A program made the position numbers and the translations under genes. Positions 1-7,161 of a DNA stretch of 64,000 nucleotides are shown here, in pieces; position 1 is the first letter of the stretch; every line of letters starts with the position of its first letter. The DNA lies in NCBI GenBank assembly GCA_947457195.1, contig CANGUU010000006.1, forward strand, positions 1-64,000, written 5' to 3'. The notes under the pieces are model-generated. The model was not told the origin of the DNA and searched no databases. It saw only the letters and a program-made list of their open reading frames with translations. This stretch comes from Gammaproteobacteria bacterium (GTDB lineage Bacteria > Pseudomonadota > Gammaproteobacteria > Pseudomonadales > Pseudohongiellaceae).

Positions 1-399
1 GGGGCGGATATCAAAGCGGAGCATTGGGACGTGCTGGCCAGTCAAATCGATCTGGCACCCACCCTGTTGTCGCTGGCTGGCGTCGACAGTTGCCATCCCA
101 TGATCGGTCGTGATCTGAGTCTCGCCCGCGACCTGCCTGGTCGCGCGTTGTTGCAGTTCGACGATTACTTTGCCTTGATGCTGCCCGATAGGCAGCGTCC
201 AGAGTGGCAGCAGCTCACCATCCTCAAGCCGGATGGCAGCGCCGCGCATGCCAGCTACCAGCGGGCCAGCAAGACCCTGACGCTGGCGAGCAGTGAAGTC
301 CCATGGCAGGAGCGGCAGCGCGCACTCGCGCAAGGCGCGATGGCCAGTTTTCTCTATCGCGAGGGCAGGTACAGGTCTGATGCCGTCTGCACCAACTGA
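1..399 (+). CDS. Sulfatase / alkaline-phosphatase superfamily protein, C-terminal fragment
   Basis: The reading frame is open from the first base of the window, so this is the last 132 residues of a longer protein. The stretch SQIDLAPTLLSLAGV followed by a short IGRDL motif is typical of the C-terminal part of sulfatases and LTA-synthase-like phosphoglycerol transferases, where the protein would act on sulfate or phosphate esters outside the cytoplasm. The catalytic nucleophile region lies upstream of the window, so the substrate cannot be named. A weak 4-bp hairpin with a T-run lies at about 410-437 after the stop and may end transcription. Confidence 0.65.
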   Translation, partial: GADIKAEHWDVLASQIDLAPTLLSLAGVDSCHPMIGRDLSLARDLPGRALLQFDDYFALMLPDRQRPEWQQLTILKPDGSAAHASYQRASKTLTLASSEVPWQERQRALAQGAMASFLYREGRYRSDAVCTN

Positions 400-571
400 G
401 GCAGGGTCCCGGGGTTGAATCCCGACTGTTGGTTTTTCCTCGCGCGACATCATCCTGTCCGTGTTCGACCGCCTTGGGTGCGATGTGGGCTTTACAAGCT
501 TTAAAAAACAAAGGACTTTGTTAATGGGTTCCGTTTCGGACCCCAACCCAACCACTCACGAGGAGATCAAC

Positions 572-1204
572 ATGTCGACCACCACGCCGTCCCACGACGA
601 TTTGTCCTATCTGCGCCGCCTTGCCGAGAGCGGGCGCGATTTACCACTCATGGCGGGCCCCTACCTGATGGCGGGTGGCGGCTGGTTCGCCGCCGCCAGC
701 CTCACGCAGTGGCCAGTGCTGCGGAACCTGGTGCAGCTGGGCGAGGCGCAGGCCATGGGGGCCTGGTTGCTGGCTGCCGCCGGTTTTGCCGTGCATCTGG
801 CCGTCCTGATCCGGCGCGACAGACACAGGACCGAAACCGTCGGGAACCGGGCGGTCAGTGCCGTCTGGACGGGAGCAGGCTTTGGCATCTTCGCCTTCTG
901 GCTAGGAGTCGCCACGCTGGCGTATCAGCGTGGCGATGCCTGGGTGATGAACACCATCAGCCTGCAGGTCCTCAGCGTGTACGGGACCGGCTGGATGGTG
1001 GCAGCCGCGATGGCGCGGCAGGGCTGGATGCAGGCTGTGGCTGCCTTGGCCTTCCTCTTCGTACCGGTCCTCGGTCTCGTCATCGGCTCTGGCCATGAAT
1101 ACCTGGTGTACGCCCTTGCCTTGCTGGCGACTGCCGTATTGCCGGGGCGGCGGCTTGCCCGTCAGGCCAGGCAGGCGGTGGGGGTATCCCATGGCGAACG
1201 TTGA
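572..1204 (+). CDS. Multi-pass membrane protein paired with a winged-helix regulator
   Basis: The protein has 210 residues. A hydrophilic N-terminus (MSTTTPSHDDLSYLRRL) is followed by about six hydrophobic segments separated by short charged loops such as RRDRHR, so it is an inner-membrane protein. The start at 572 is chosen because GAGGAG lies a few bases upstream; the frame extends to 461 without a comparable ribosome binding site. Its end overlaps the next gene, a small DNA-binding protein, by 14 bases, which implies co-translation. Pairs of a small winged-helix regulator and a membrane protein are common, with the membrane protein often the regulated partner. No enzymatic motif is visible and the function is unknown. 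Confidence 0.75.
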   Translation: MSTTTPSHDDLSYLRRLAESGRDLPLMAGPYLMAGGGWFAAASLTQWPVLRNLVQLGEAQAMGAWLLAAAGFAVHLAVLIRRDRHRTETVGNRAVSAVWTGAGFGIFAFWLGVATLAYQRGDAWVMNTISLQVLSVYGTGWMVAAAMARQGWMQAVAALAFLFVPVLGLVIGSGHEYLVYALALLATAVLPGRRLARQARQAVGVSHGER

Positions 1205-1502
1205 CATACAGTCGATCGACGAGGTCATTCATGGGCGCGTACGCCTCGGCATCATGGCGTACCTGGCGGGGGCCGGCAGCGCAGACTTTCTGACCCTGAA
1301 GGAACAGTTGCAATCCAGTGACGGCAATCTGTCCGTGCACCTGCGCAAACTCGAAGAGGCCGGCTATGTCACTGTGGCAAAGAGTTTCCGGGAGAAGAGA
1401 CCTCATACCGAGGTACAGCTCTCCCCACAGGGTCGCGAGGCCTTCCTGCGCTATCTCGATTCGCTGCGCGGTCTGCTCGGGGGGACGTCAGGTACTGGTT
1501 GA
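1191..1502 (+). CDS. Winged-helix transcriptional regulator (ArsR/MarR-like, single domain)
   Basis: This 103-residue protein is almost entirely one winged-helix DNA-binding domain. An N-terminal helix (IDEVIHGRVRLGIMAYL) is followed by a helix-turn-helix around LTLKEQLQSSDGNLSVHLRKL and a wing ending in EVQLSPQGREAF. The pattern matches the stand-alone winged-helix family often annotated as transcriptional regulator, HTH_27 type. No ligand domain or metal-binding cysteines are present. It overlaps the upstream membrane-protein gene by 14 bases and probably controls that operon. The specific signal is unknown. Confidence 0.8.
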   Translation: MANVDIQSIDEVIHGRVRLGIMAYLAGAGSADFLTLKEQLQSSDGNLSVHLRKLEEAGYVTVAKSFREKRPHTEVQLSPQGREAFLRYLDSLRGLLGGTSGTG

Positions 1503-1570
1503 GGGGTGGAGTCCGTGCGAGGTGTTGCGGAGGGTTGCTGTCAGTGGTGCCCGGCAACGCGAGAGGCGGT

Positions 1571-1594
1571 CACCGGACCCCCGGGGTTCCGGTG
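1571..1594. terminator. Strong hairpin between convergent genes
   Basis: CACCGGA and TCCGGTG flank a CCCCCGGGG core, giving a nearly perfect 11-bp stem between the regulator (plus) and the EF-hand gene (minus). No T-run follows on either strand, so it is not a classical Rho-independent terminator. It may still pause or protect transcripts from both sides. Confidence 0.4.
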
Positions 1595-1635
1595 CCGCCA
1601 TTCGCGGCGGGCGCTGTGCCGGTTGGTGCCGGGGG

Positions 1636-2364
1636 TCAGCGGGCGCGCTGTTCTCTCATGCAGTCGGCCATGGCCTTGGCAGCTGCCTGCCGCTGCTGGG
1701 CCACTGCCGTGCGCTCTGTCTCGGAGATCGCGCCATCGCCGTTGCTGTCGAGGCGGGCGAACTGCTGCGTGGCTCTTGCCGAGAGGGCTGCCGTGACTTC
1801 AGACAGGCTGAGTTTGCCGTCCTTGTTGCTGTCGGTTTCGGCAAATCGCTCCTGCAGATCCTCGGCATCCGGACGCTCCGGCGCCGTGTACCCGGGAACG
1901 GCTTTCTGCACACAGGCCAGCATGGCTGCCTGGGCCGGACCTCCCTGACCAGCACCGGGCCCGCCATTGGGACCGGGACCGCCGCGCCCCGGGCCACGGC
2001 CCCGCCGTCCCTCGGGCCTGCCGCGTTCTTGCAAGGCTTCGCGACCTTCGCCCTCTGCCAGCAAGCCGTCTCCGTTGGTATCCAGCCGCTCCAGCAGTTC
2101 GTCGACGCGGTCGAGCCGACCGCTCAGGAACTCTTCGCGACTGATCTTGCCATCATCGTTGGCGTCGAGCCTTTCCAGGGCAAACTCTGCAGCGCCCCCC
2201 GGCCGGCCACGCCCGGGACGACCGCGGACATCAGCGCGGCCCCCGTCGGCACGCTGCTGCAGGTCGGGACCGGCTTTGCCACTGTCGGCGGCGAAGGCTG
2301 GAGCGCTGGTGGCCAGCGTCATCAGCGCGGATAGCACGGCGGCACCAAGAACCGTTGTCTTCAT
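1636..2364 (-). CDS. Secreted EF-hand calcium-binding protein
   Basis: The 242-residue protein starts with a signal peptide (MKTTVLGAAVLSALMTLA, then ending near AFA). Four EF-hand loops follow: DANDDGKISREE, DTNGDGLLAEGE, DSNKDGKLSLSE and DSNGDGAISETE. Each has the D-x-N-x-D-G pattern and an acidic twelfth position. A Gly/Arg/Pro-rich low-complexity linker separates the two EF pairs. It is expected to bind calcium in the periplasm or outside the cell. The start is supported by GAGGAG upstream of 2364; a longer in-frame extension to 2478 lacks a ribosome binding site and would bury the signal peptide. Partner and role are unknown. Confidence 0.85.
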   Translation of the reverse strand: MKTTVLGAAVLSALMTLATSAPAFAADSGKAGPDLQQRADGGRADVRGRPGRGRPGGAAEFALERLDANDDGKISREEFLSGRLDRVDELLERLDTNGDGLLAEGEGREALQERGRPEGRRGRGPGRGGPGPNGGPGAGQGGPAQAAMLACVQKAVPGYTAPERPDAEDLQERFAETDSNKDGKLSLSEVTAALSARATQQFARLDSNGDGAISETERTAVAQQRQAAAKAMADCMREQRAR

Positions 2365-2487
2365 AACAGACTCCTCATGAATTGGATGAAGTAGCGGTGC
2401 TGCCTGGCCAGGACGGCACCTGTTGCCAATAACGCGGCGTAGCCACCCCCGGTTGACGGGGCACGGGAAAAAAATCACAGTGGCCGC

Positions 2488-3156
2488 ATGACTTCGACTG
2501 CTTCCGACCCGCTCGCCGAACCGCTGCGCCGCTACTATCTGCAGCAGTTGGGCATCACGGTCTATGTGCCGCGGGAGCCAAAAAACGCGCTGGGTGCCAG
2601 CGAAGAGCCACTCACGCCGCCACCGGTTTCATCTGCCGTTGCTGCCCCGGCGCCACGCCCAGCCTTCGCGGAGGTCCCTCGGTTGGCCGCTGCCAGCCCG
2701 GCTCCTGCGGACGACACGCCGTCAACCATATTCCACTGCCTGTTTGCCCATGCAAAGCCCGGGCTCGCCCTGCTGCTGCAGGTACCCAGTGCCGGCAGCG
2801 GGCAGCTGTCCGCCAGCGAGCAACGGCTGTTGGCCAACATCCTGCACTGGCTTGGCTGGCCGGCGCCGGGGGGGCAGGAATGGCGACCCTACCGGTGGCC
2901 ACTGCCGGGTTTGCCCACGACGTCGGTCGAGGCGGGCCGGCGTGGTCTGTCAGCCTTCCTCGATCAGGCCACGCGTGAAAAGCCGCTGCAGCACCTGTTG
3001 GTTTTTGGCAGTCTGCCTTTGCAGCAGGAGCACGCTGGCTGGCAGCTGTGGACGCTGCCTGGGCTCGGTGAAATGCTGAAAGTGGCGGGACTGAAGCGTG
3101 TGGCCTGGCAGACCTTGCTGCCCCTCTGCACCGACTCGACCCCTGCCGCAGGATGA
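2488..3156 (+). CDS. holD: Putative DNA polymerase III psi subunit (HolD-like)
   Basis: The protein has 222 residues. The N-terminal stretch YYLQQLGITVYVPR resembles the start of E. coli HolD (LQQLGIT), the region known to bind the chi subunit. It is followed by a Pro/Ala-rich linker at about residues 30-75 and a C-terminal domain with the pattern LVFGSLPL, a Trp-Leu pair and a terminal helix. The position directly before rimI, with a 4-base overlap, is the same as in E. coli (holD-rimI). Psi links the clamp loader to chi and SSB. The protein is longer than E. coli psi (about 137 residues). The identification rests on the short N-terminal match plus context, so it is moderate. Confidence 0.55.
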   Translation: MTSTASDPLAEPLRRYYLQQLGITVYVPREPKNALGASEEPLTPPPVSSAVAAPAPRPAFAEVPRLAAASPAPADDTPSTIFHCLFAHAKPGLALLLQVPSAGSGQLSASEQRLLANILHWLGWPAPGGQEWRPYRWPLPGLPTTSVEAGRRGLSAFLDQATREKPLQHLLVFGSLPLQQEHAGWQLWTLPGLGEMLKVAGLKRVAWQTLLPLCTDSTPAAG

Positions 3157-3635
3157 CCATCATCCACGCTTCCCTCGATGGTCCGGGTTATCGGCCGCTG
3201 GCGGCGGCCGACAGCCACTTGCTCTGCACCGAACTGCCGCGCGTGCTGGGGGGAGCCTGGTCGCCGGAGTCCCTGCAGGCGGCCTCCCGGTCCGGTCATT
3301 TGCAGCGAGTCTGGAGCGGCGCGGCCGCTGCGCCAGTCGCCTTCGCCGAATTCCAGTACGTGCTCGACGAGTGCCAGTTGCACAGCATCGCGGTATTGCC
3401 CGACTTTCAGCGCCGGGGTGTCGGCCGCCGCCTGCTGGATGCCTTGCTGGACGAAGCAAAGGGCCTCGGCCTGCGCAGCTGCAGTCTCGAGGTGCGTGAG
3501 GGCAATCAGCCGGCGCGGCGGCTTTACGAGGCACGCGGCTTTATCGAGGTCGGTCGCCGGCGCGACTACTACCCACCGCTCACCGGGCAGGGACCGCGCG
3601 AAGCAGCCGTGCTCTATTCGTTGGACTTGTGCTGA
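3153..3635 (+). CDS. rimI: Ribosomal protein S18-alanine N-acetyltransferase RimI (GNAT)
   Basis: This 160-residue GNAT-fold enzyme transfers acetyl from acetyl-CoA, in RimI to the N-terminal alanine of ribosomal protein S18. The acetyl-CoA loop QRRGVGRRLL matches the Q/RxxGxG/A signature after the strand LHSIAVLPDF. The C-terminal motif LEVREGNQPARRLYEARGF is characteristic of RimI. It overlaps the holD-like gene by 4 bases at ATGA. Its 3' end overlaps the convergent minus-strand membrane gene by about 22 bases. Confidence 0.9.
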   Translation: MTIIHASLDGPGYRPLAAADSHLLCTELPRVLGGAWSPESLQAASRSGHLQRVWSGAAAAPVAFAEFQYVLDECQLHSIAVLPDFQRRGVGRRLLDALLDEAKGLGLRSCSLEVREGNQPARRLYEARGFIEVGRRRDYYPPLTGQGPREAAVLYSLDLC

Positions 3636-3886
3636 TCTGCACTCTCGCCCGTCCTGCCGCGGCGCCGTTCCAGCCAGCGCTCCCATATCCAGGCAACTGA
3701 CTTCAGCACGCCCAACAGCGCTCCGGCGCAGAGCAGAATGGTCAGCAGCAGGTAGACAAGGGTGAGGAGATAGCGCCCCTGCGCGCTCCAGTCGAGACCG
3801 AGGAAGGCCACGCCCCCGTAGAGGCAGGCCAGAAACAGGGTGATGCTGACGATGAAGACCCGCAGCGAGCGGAAGTGGTTGCCCAT
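3614..3886 (-). CDS. Small two-span membrane protein
   Basis: The 90-residue protein has two clear hydrophobic segments (FIVSITLFLACLYGGVAFL, and a second from about YLLTLVYLLLT onward), followed by an amphipathic segment and an Arg-rich tail. It is an inner-membrane protein without a recognisable motif. It lies 8 bases downstream of hisC in the same direction, so co-transcription is likely. Its last 22 bases overlap rimI on the opposite strand. I do not recognise the family. Confidence 0.65.
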   Translation of the reverse strand: MGNHFRSLRVFIVSITLFLACLYGGVAFLGLDWSAQGRYLLTLVYLLLTILLCAGALLGVLKSVAWIWERWLERRRGRTGESADQHKSNE

Positions 3887-3894
3887 GGCGCGCC

Positions 3895-4968
3895 TCAGTG
3901 CAGCAGCGCGTCAAGACTGCGCAGCAAACGCTGGTTCTCCTCGGGGGTACCGACGGAGATCCGCAGTTTGTCTTGCAGACCGGGCTGCTTGAAGTAGCGC
4001 ACCAGCACGCCCGCGGCCTTCAGGCCCTCGTACAGCGCCTCGGCAGACCAGCGGGCCGGCACGCTGGCCAGCAGGAAGTTGCTCTGGCTGGGGGGAGACG
4101 GCAGTCCACGGGCCGCCAGCGCAGTCCGCAGTTCCGCGCGCGACTGCCGGACGCGCTGCCAGGTGCTGCGGGCGTAGGGCTGATCGCCGACCGCGGCCAG
4201 CGCCAGTTGCTGGGCGATGTAGTCGGTGTTGTAGCTGTCCTTGGTCTTGTACTGAATGGGATCGATCAGGCCGCGCGGCCCGATGCCATAGGCCATACGG
4301 AGCCCGGCCAGCGAGTAGCCTTTGCTCAAGGTGCGCAGGGTGAGGACGTTGTCGCGCTGGCGCACGAGCGGGAGACAGTCGTGCTGCAGTTCTGGATCGA
4401 CGAAGTCCACATACGCTTCATCGATCACCAGCACGCCGTGGAAGTCAGTGGCGAGTGCCTGCAGGGACGCTGCCGGCACCAGCGTGCCGGAAGGCGCATG
4501 CGGATTGACGACGAAGCAGAGCTTGACCTTGTCGGCATTGAGACGTGCCGCCAGCTCCCGGGGCAGGCTCCAGTCGGCATTGAGCGGGTAGTGCAGCATG
4601 CGGCAACCATGCGCCGCTGCCAGCACGTCATACAGCGAATAGCTCGGCGACGCCGTGGCTACTGCTTCCTCGGGGGCCACGAAGGTGGCGAGCAGCAGCC
4701 GCAGCAGTTCGTCTCCGCCGTTGGTGACGATCACATTGTCGGGATCGACCGCGTGCAGCGAAGCCAGGGCCCGGCGCAGTGCAAGAGCGGTCGGCGGCGG
4801 GTAGCGCCGCAGCGACTCGGCCCGCAGGCCGGCCAGCGCTGCCACAACCGCCGGCCCGGGCGGATAGGGATTTTCGTTGGTGTTCAATTTGATGACATCG
4901 GTGCTGTCCGGTTGTTCACCGGAGCTGTAGCCGTGCATCGCCTGGATGTTGGGGCGCTCGTAGCTCAA
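3895..4968 (-). CDS. hisC: Histidinol-phosphate aminotransferase
   Basis: This 357-residue PLP enzyme transaminates histidinol phosphate in histidine synthesis. It has the N-terminal signature IKLNTNENPYPPG, a GGDELL segment, the NPHAPSG loop, the DEAYVDF strand and the PLP lysine in LRTLSKGYSLAGLRMAYG. The length is normal for HisC. The start is placed at TTG 4966-4968 because AGGAG lies at the right distance upstream and the family begins at SYERPNI. The open frame continues to 5241 without support. It is not in a his operon here; the upstream gene is a secreted orphan 19 bases away. Confidence 0.9.
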   Translation of the reverse strand: MSYERPNIQAMHGYSSGEQPDSTDVIKLNTNENPYPPGPAVVAALAGLRAESLRRYPPPTALALRRALASLHAVDPDNVIVTNGGDELLRLLLATFVAPEEAVATASPSYSLYDVLAAAHGCRMLHYPLNADWSLPRELAARLNADKVKLCFVVNPHAPSGTLVPAASLQALATDFHGVLVIDEAYVDFVDPELQHDCLPLVRQRDNVLTLRTLSKGYSLAGLRMAYGIGPRGLIDPIQYKTKDSYNTDYIAQQLALAAVGDQPYARSTWQRVRQSRAELRTALAARGLPSPPSQSNFLLASVPARWSAEALYEGLKAAGVLVRYFKQPGLQDKLRISVGTPEENQRLLRSLDALLH

Positions 4969-4987
4969 GGGGGCTCCTGTGATGTTC

Positions 4988-5788
4988 TCAGCGAAGATCG
5001 GCGGAGGCGGGTGGCCGGTAGCCGGCCACCCGCTTCTGCCAGCCAGCCAGCCAGCGTAGTTCGTTGCGCTCCGCGGGGGCATTGGCCACACGGCGTGCAA
5101 GCACCTCGCTGGCCGCCGCCACGAAGTCCTCCAATGGTTGCGCGCCACCGGGCGGCATGGCTTCCAGTACTTGCCACAACCCCCAGCCTTCGCCGCCATA
5201 ACGTTCCGCGGGGTTGGTGCCCTCACCCTTGAAATGCACATAGTCGATCAGGGCGTAAAGACCGTAGGGCGGCGCAGCGTTGCCGACCGCCTGCAGCTTG
5301 GTCCATTGGGTCGGTGCCGCCAGCCACTCTGGCCCGCTCGCGCTCCGCGAAAAACGTGCCACGATGAAACCGGCCTGCTCGCGCTGGCTGGCCTCCAGCA
5401 AGGCTTGCAGCTCCCGCAGACGCGGCTGCTGGCGAGCAGCAAGGAAACTGCTGCGATCCGGCCAGGGCTGTGACACCGGGGGCTGCAGCCAGTCGGGCAA
5501 GCGGACACCGGAGGCCTGCAGATGCCGCAGCAGGTCCGGAAAGGTTTCGGTGAAGGGACCCTGCTGCGCCACGCGGTACCAGATGAAGTGGCCGATGCCC
5601 AACGACGGGAACTCTTCGCCGGCGTTCCAGCTGACCAGGCAGTCGGGCTGGCTGCTGCACTCACTGGCGTAAATGCGCGCACCCAGCCAGTCGAGTTCGG
5701 TGGCAGCGAGCGTTGGCAGCTCGCCGCGGCAGGGGCCAGCGAGGCAGAGCAGCATCAGCAGCGGAATACTCTGGCGTACCCAGGGCAT
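4988..5788 (-). CDS. Secreted protein of unknown function, possibly lysozyme-like
   Basis: The 266-residue product begins with MPWVRQSIPLLMLLCLAG, a good Sec signal peptide, so it acts in the periplasm. Distinct features are a Cys pair (SECSSQPDCL), the motif EEFPSLGIGHFIWY and, near the C-terminus, YGGEGWGLWQVLE. A Glu followed by GIGH recalls phage-type lysozymes, but this is only a resemblance. In-frame ATGs continue to 5854; 5788 is preferred because it places the signal peptide at the N-terminus. It lies just upstream of hisC in the same direction. I do not recognise the family by name. Confidence 0.65.
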   Translation of the reverse strand: MPWVRQSIPLLMLLCLAGPCRGELPTLAATELDWLGARIYASECSSQPDCLVSWNAGEEFPSLGIGHFIWYRVAQQGPFTETFPDLLRHLQASGVRLPDWLQPPVSQPWPDRSSFLAARQQPRLRELQALLEASQREQAGFIVARFSRSASGPEWLAAPTQWTKLQAVGNAAPPYGLYALIDYVHFKGEGTNPAERYGGEGWGLWQVLEAMPPGGAQPLEDFVAAASEVLARRVANAPAERNELRWLAGWQKRVAGYRPPASADLR

Positions 5789-6108
5789 GACAGTGTCGGT
5801 ACCGGCGTGAAAGGGGCGGGGCAGCAGCATGGCAGAGCGGCATTCTGCCATCACTGGTCAGCGGCAGCCACCCGCAAGGCAGGCAGTCCCCGCTGCTTTC
5901 GGCGCGCTTTCGGGCGGAGAGCGCGCAAAAAATCAGGGAATTTTTCGATAAACCTGCAGTTGTCTGCATGGCCACCCCGCAAATTCAGGCACTTCCTGAC
6001 TCGATGCTCGAAAGCCTCGCAGTTTTCTCGGGCTTTACTCTCGGCAGTGTGGTTTTGTCCTTTGAAAAAGCCAGTTTTCTTACGTCTTCTTGCGACTGTC
6101 GCGGAAAT

Positions 6109-6318
6109 CTATGCACAAAAACGCGCGCCTTGAGTGCCAGCCCAGTAATTGGCGAGTAATCCGTAAAGGCCCCGGAGGAAACTTCATAACGCATTGATTT
6201 TTTTATTGAAAATTTTTGTGCAAATTTTGAGCAGCCAGGCTCTGTTGCTGGCGTGACAAGGCTTTTGCCGCAGCAGCGCAGAGTTATCCACAAAGTTATC
6301 CAGCCTCGCTGGGGATAA
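6109..6318. promoter_or_regulatory. Cluster of DnaA boxes next to an AT-rich segment
   Basis: A perfect DnaA box TTATCCACA lies at 6284-6292 (plus). TTATCCAGC follows at 6296-6304 (plus, 7 of 9) and TTATCCCCA at 6310-6318 (minus, 8 of 9). Weaker copies are CTATGCACA at 6109-6117 (8 of 9) and a minus-strand 7 of 9 match at about 6217-6225. Between them is the AT-rich run 6195-6231, including GATTTTTTTATTG, which resembles an unwinding 13-mer. It could be an origin, a DnaA-titrating site or a DnaA-controlled promoter. Confidence 0.5.
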
Positions 6319-6406
6319 GTGCTGCCAGGGCCCCGCGGACACCGGAAAGTGCTGCTACCAGTCCACGCGGCAAGGCACCGCACTGGTGCGCCACCGCGAC
6401 CCCGCC

Positions 6407-6437
6407 TTGAAGCCGGGAAGCAGCGAGGTGCTATACT
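6407..6437 (+). promoter_or_regulatory. Putative sigma-70 promoter before the gene at 6476
   Basis: TTGAAG at 6407-6412 and TATACT at 6432-6437 are separated by 19 bases. The predicted transcript would start near 6444, giving a 30-base leader to the ATG at 6476. This argues against the longer in-frame start at 6386. Confidence 0.5.
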
Positions 6438-6475
6438 GCCGCCGCCTTTTTTCGCGCGTCCCCACGTCGTTCTTC

Positions 6476-7153
6476 ATGTTGGAAATCAGTGACGAAATCC
6501 CCTTCCTCTGGCGTCTGAGTCCTGAAACCCCAGATGGGTTCAGCCACGTGTCGATGGTCATCCCCTTCCAGAATGGTTCACAGAATCTGGAACATACGAT
6601 CCCGACCTCCATCATGAGTTTCAGCGGTGACCACGAGAAGAATGCTGCCGAGGAAACGCTCGAGTGGAACGAAGATGACATCCAGCTCTTCCTCAAGCTG
6701 CTGGCAGCGCGCCATCCCGGGCAGGTTCAGCAGTCGCCGCAGCAGGTCACCCAGACCTTCAAGGTGGATCTCAGCGATCCCACCACCCTCGAGATCGTCA
6801 ATATCGTGGCGGCAGCAGGCTTCGGGATGACCTTGCAGGTCGACGATCTTCTGGTCAGTGACCCCGGTGACCTGCACTCACAGGAGGTGGAGGTGGAAGT
6901 CGGAAACTACATCACCTTGCACACGGTCGATGGCTACAAGCGCGGCATCGTGGTGGGCGCGCAGGAGGACGAGGTGGTCTGCGTGCTGCTGGAGGGTATC
7001 AGTCTCGGGCAAATACCTTTGCTGCCCTCCGAAGACCCGGAAGCGGGCAGCGACGACATCCATCCGCATGACCTCGTGATCGTCAAGCCGCACCAACTGC
7101 TGCCGGAGCACTACAGCAGTCTCGTCCCCACCGCCAAAGACATCATTCACTGA
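6476..7153 (+). CDS. Acidic protein of unknown function upstream of prfC
   Basis: The 225-residue protein is strongly acidic, rich in Asp, Glu and Val, with no signal peptide or membrane segment, so it is probably cytoplasmic. An N-terminal stretch ([14 protein letters not shown]) is followed by a charged segment EEDNxD-like around [14 protein letters not shown], a helical part ([15 protein letters not shown]) and a beta-rich C-terminal part ([16 protein letters not shown]). The start at 6476 fits the promoter; 6614 is an alternative. It ends 8 bases before prfC and is probably co-transcribed. I do not recognise a family. Confidence 0.65.
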   Translation: MLEISDEIPFLWRLSPETPDGFSHVSMVIPFQNGSQNLEHTIPTSIMSFSGDHEKNAAEETLEWNEDDIQLFLKLLAARHPGQVQQSPQQVTQTFKVDLSDPTTLEIVNIVAAAGFGMTLQVDDLLVSDPGDLHSQEVEVEVGNYITLHTVDGYKRGIVVGAQEDEVVCVLLEGISLGQIPLLPSEDPEAGSDDIHPHDLVIVKPHQLLPEHYSSLVPTAKDIIH

Positions 7154-7161
7154 CCTCGCCC

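Larger units (their letters stand above)
5789..6475. other. Long intergenic region with AT-rich core
   Basis: No convincing gene is seen over about 690 bases. Open frames on both strands have no ribosome binding site and unlikely protein composition. The segment 5930-6235 is clearly more AT-rich than its surroundings and contains T and A runs, especially 6195-6231. The right half holds the DnaA-box cluster and the promoter described separately. Divergent transcription leaves from both ends. Confidence 0.7.

Noticed and set aside
3898-5232. Long plus-strand open frame antisense to hisC
   Set aside because: hisC on the other strand has all family motifs; the plus-strand product is Arg/Gln/Gly-rich with no ribosome site, typical of high-GC antisense shadows.
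5985-6383. Possible minus-strand gene in the long intergenic region
   Set aside because: No ribosome site at the internal ATG, atypical composition and overlap with the DnaA boxes.
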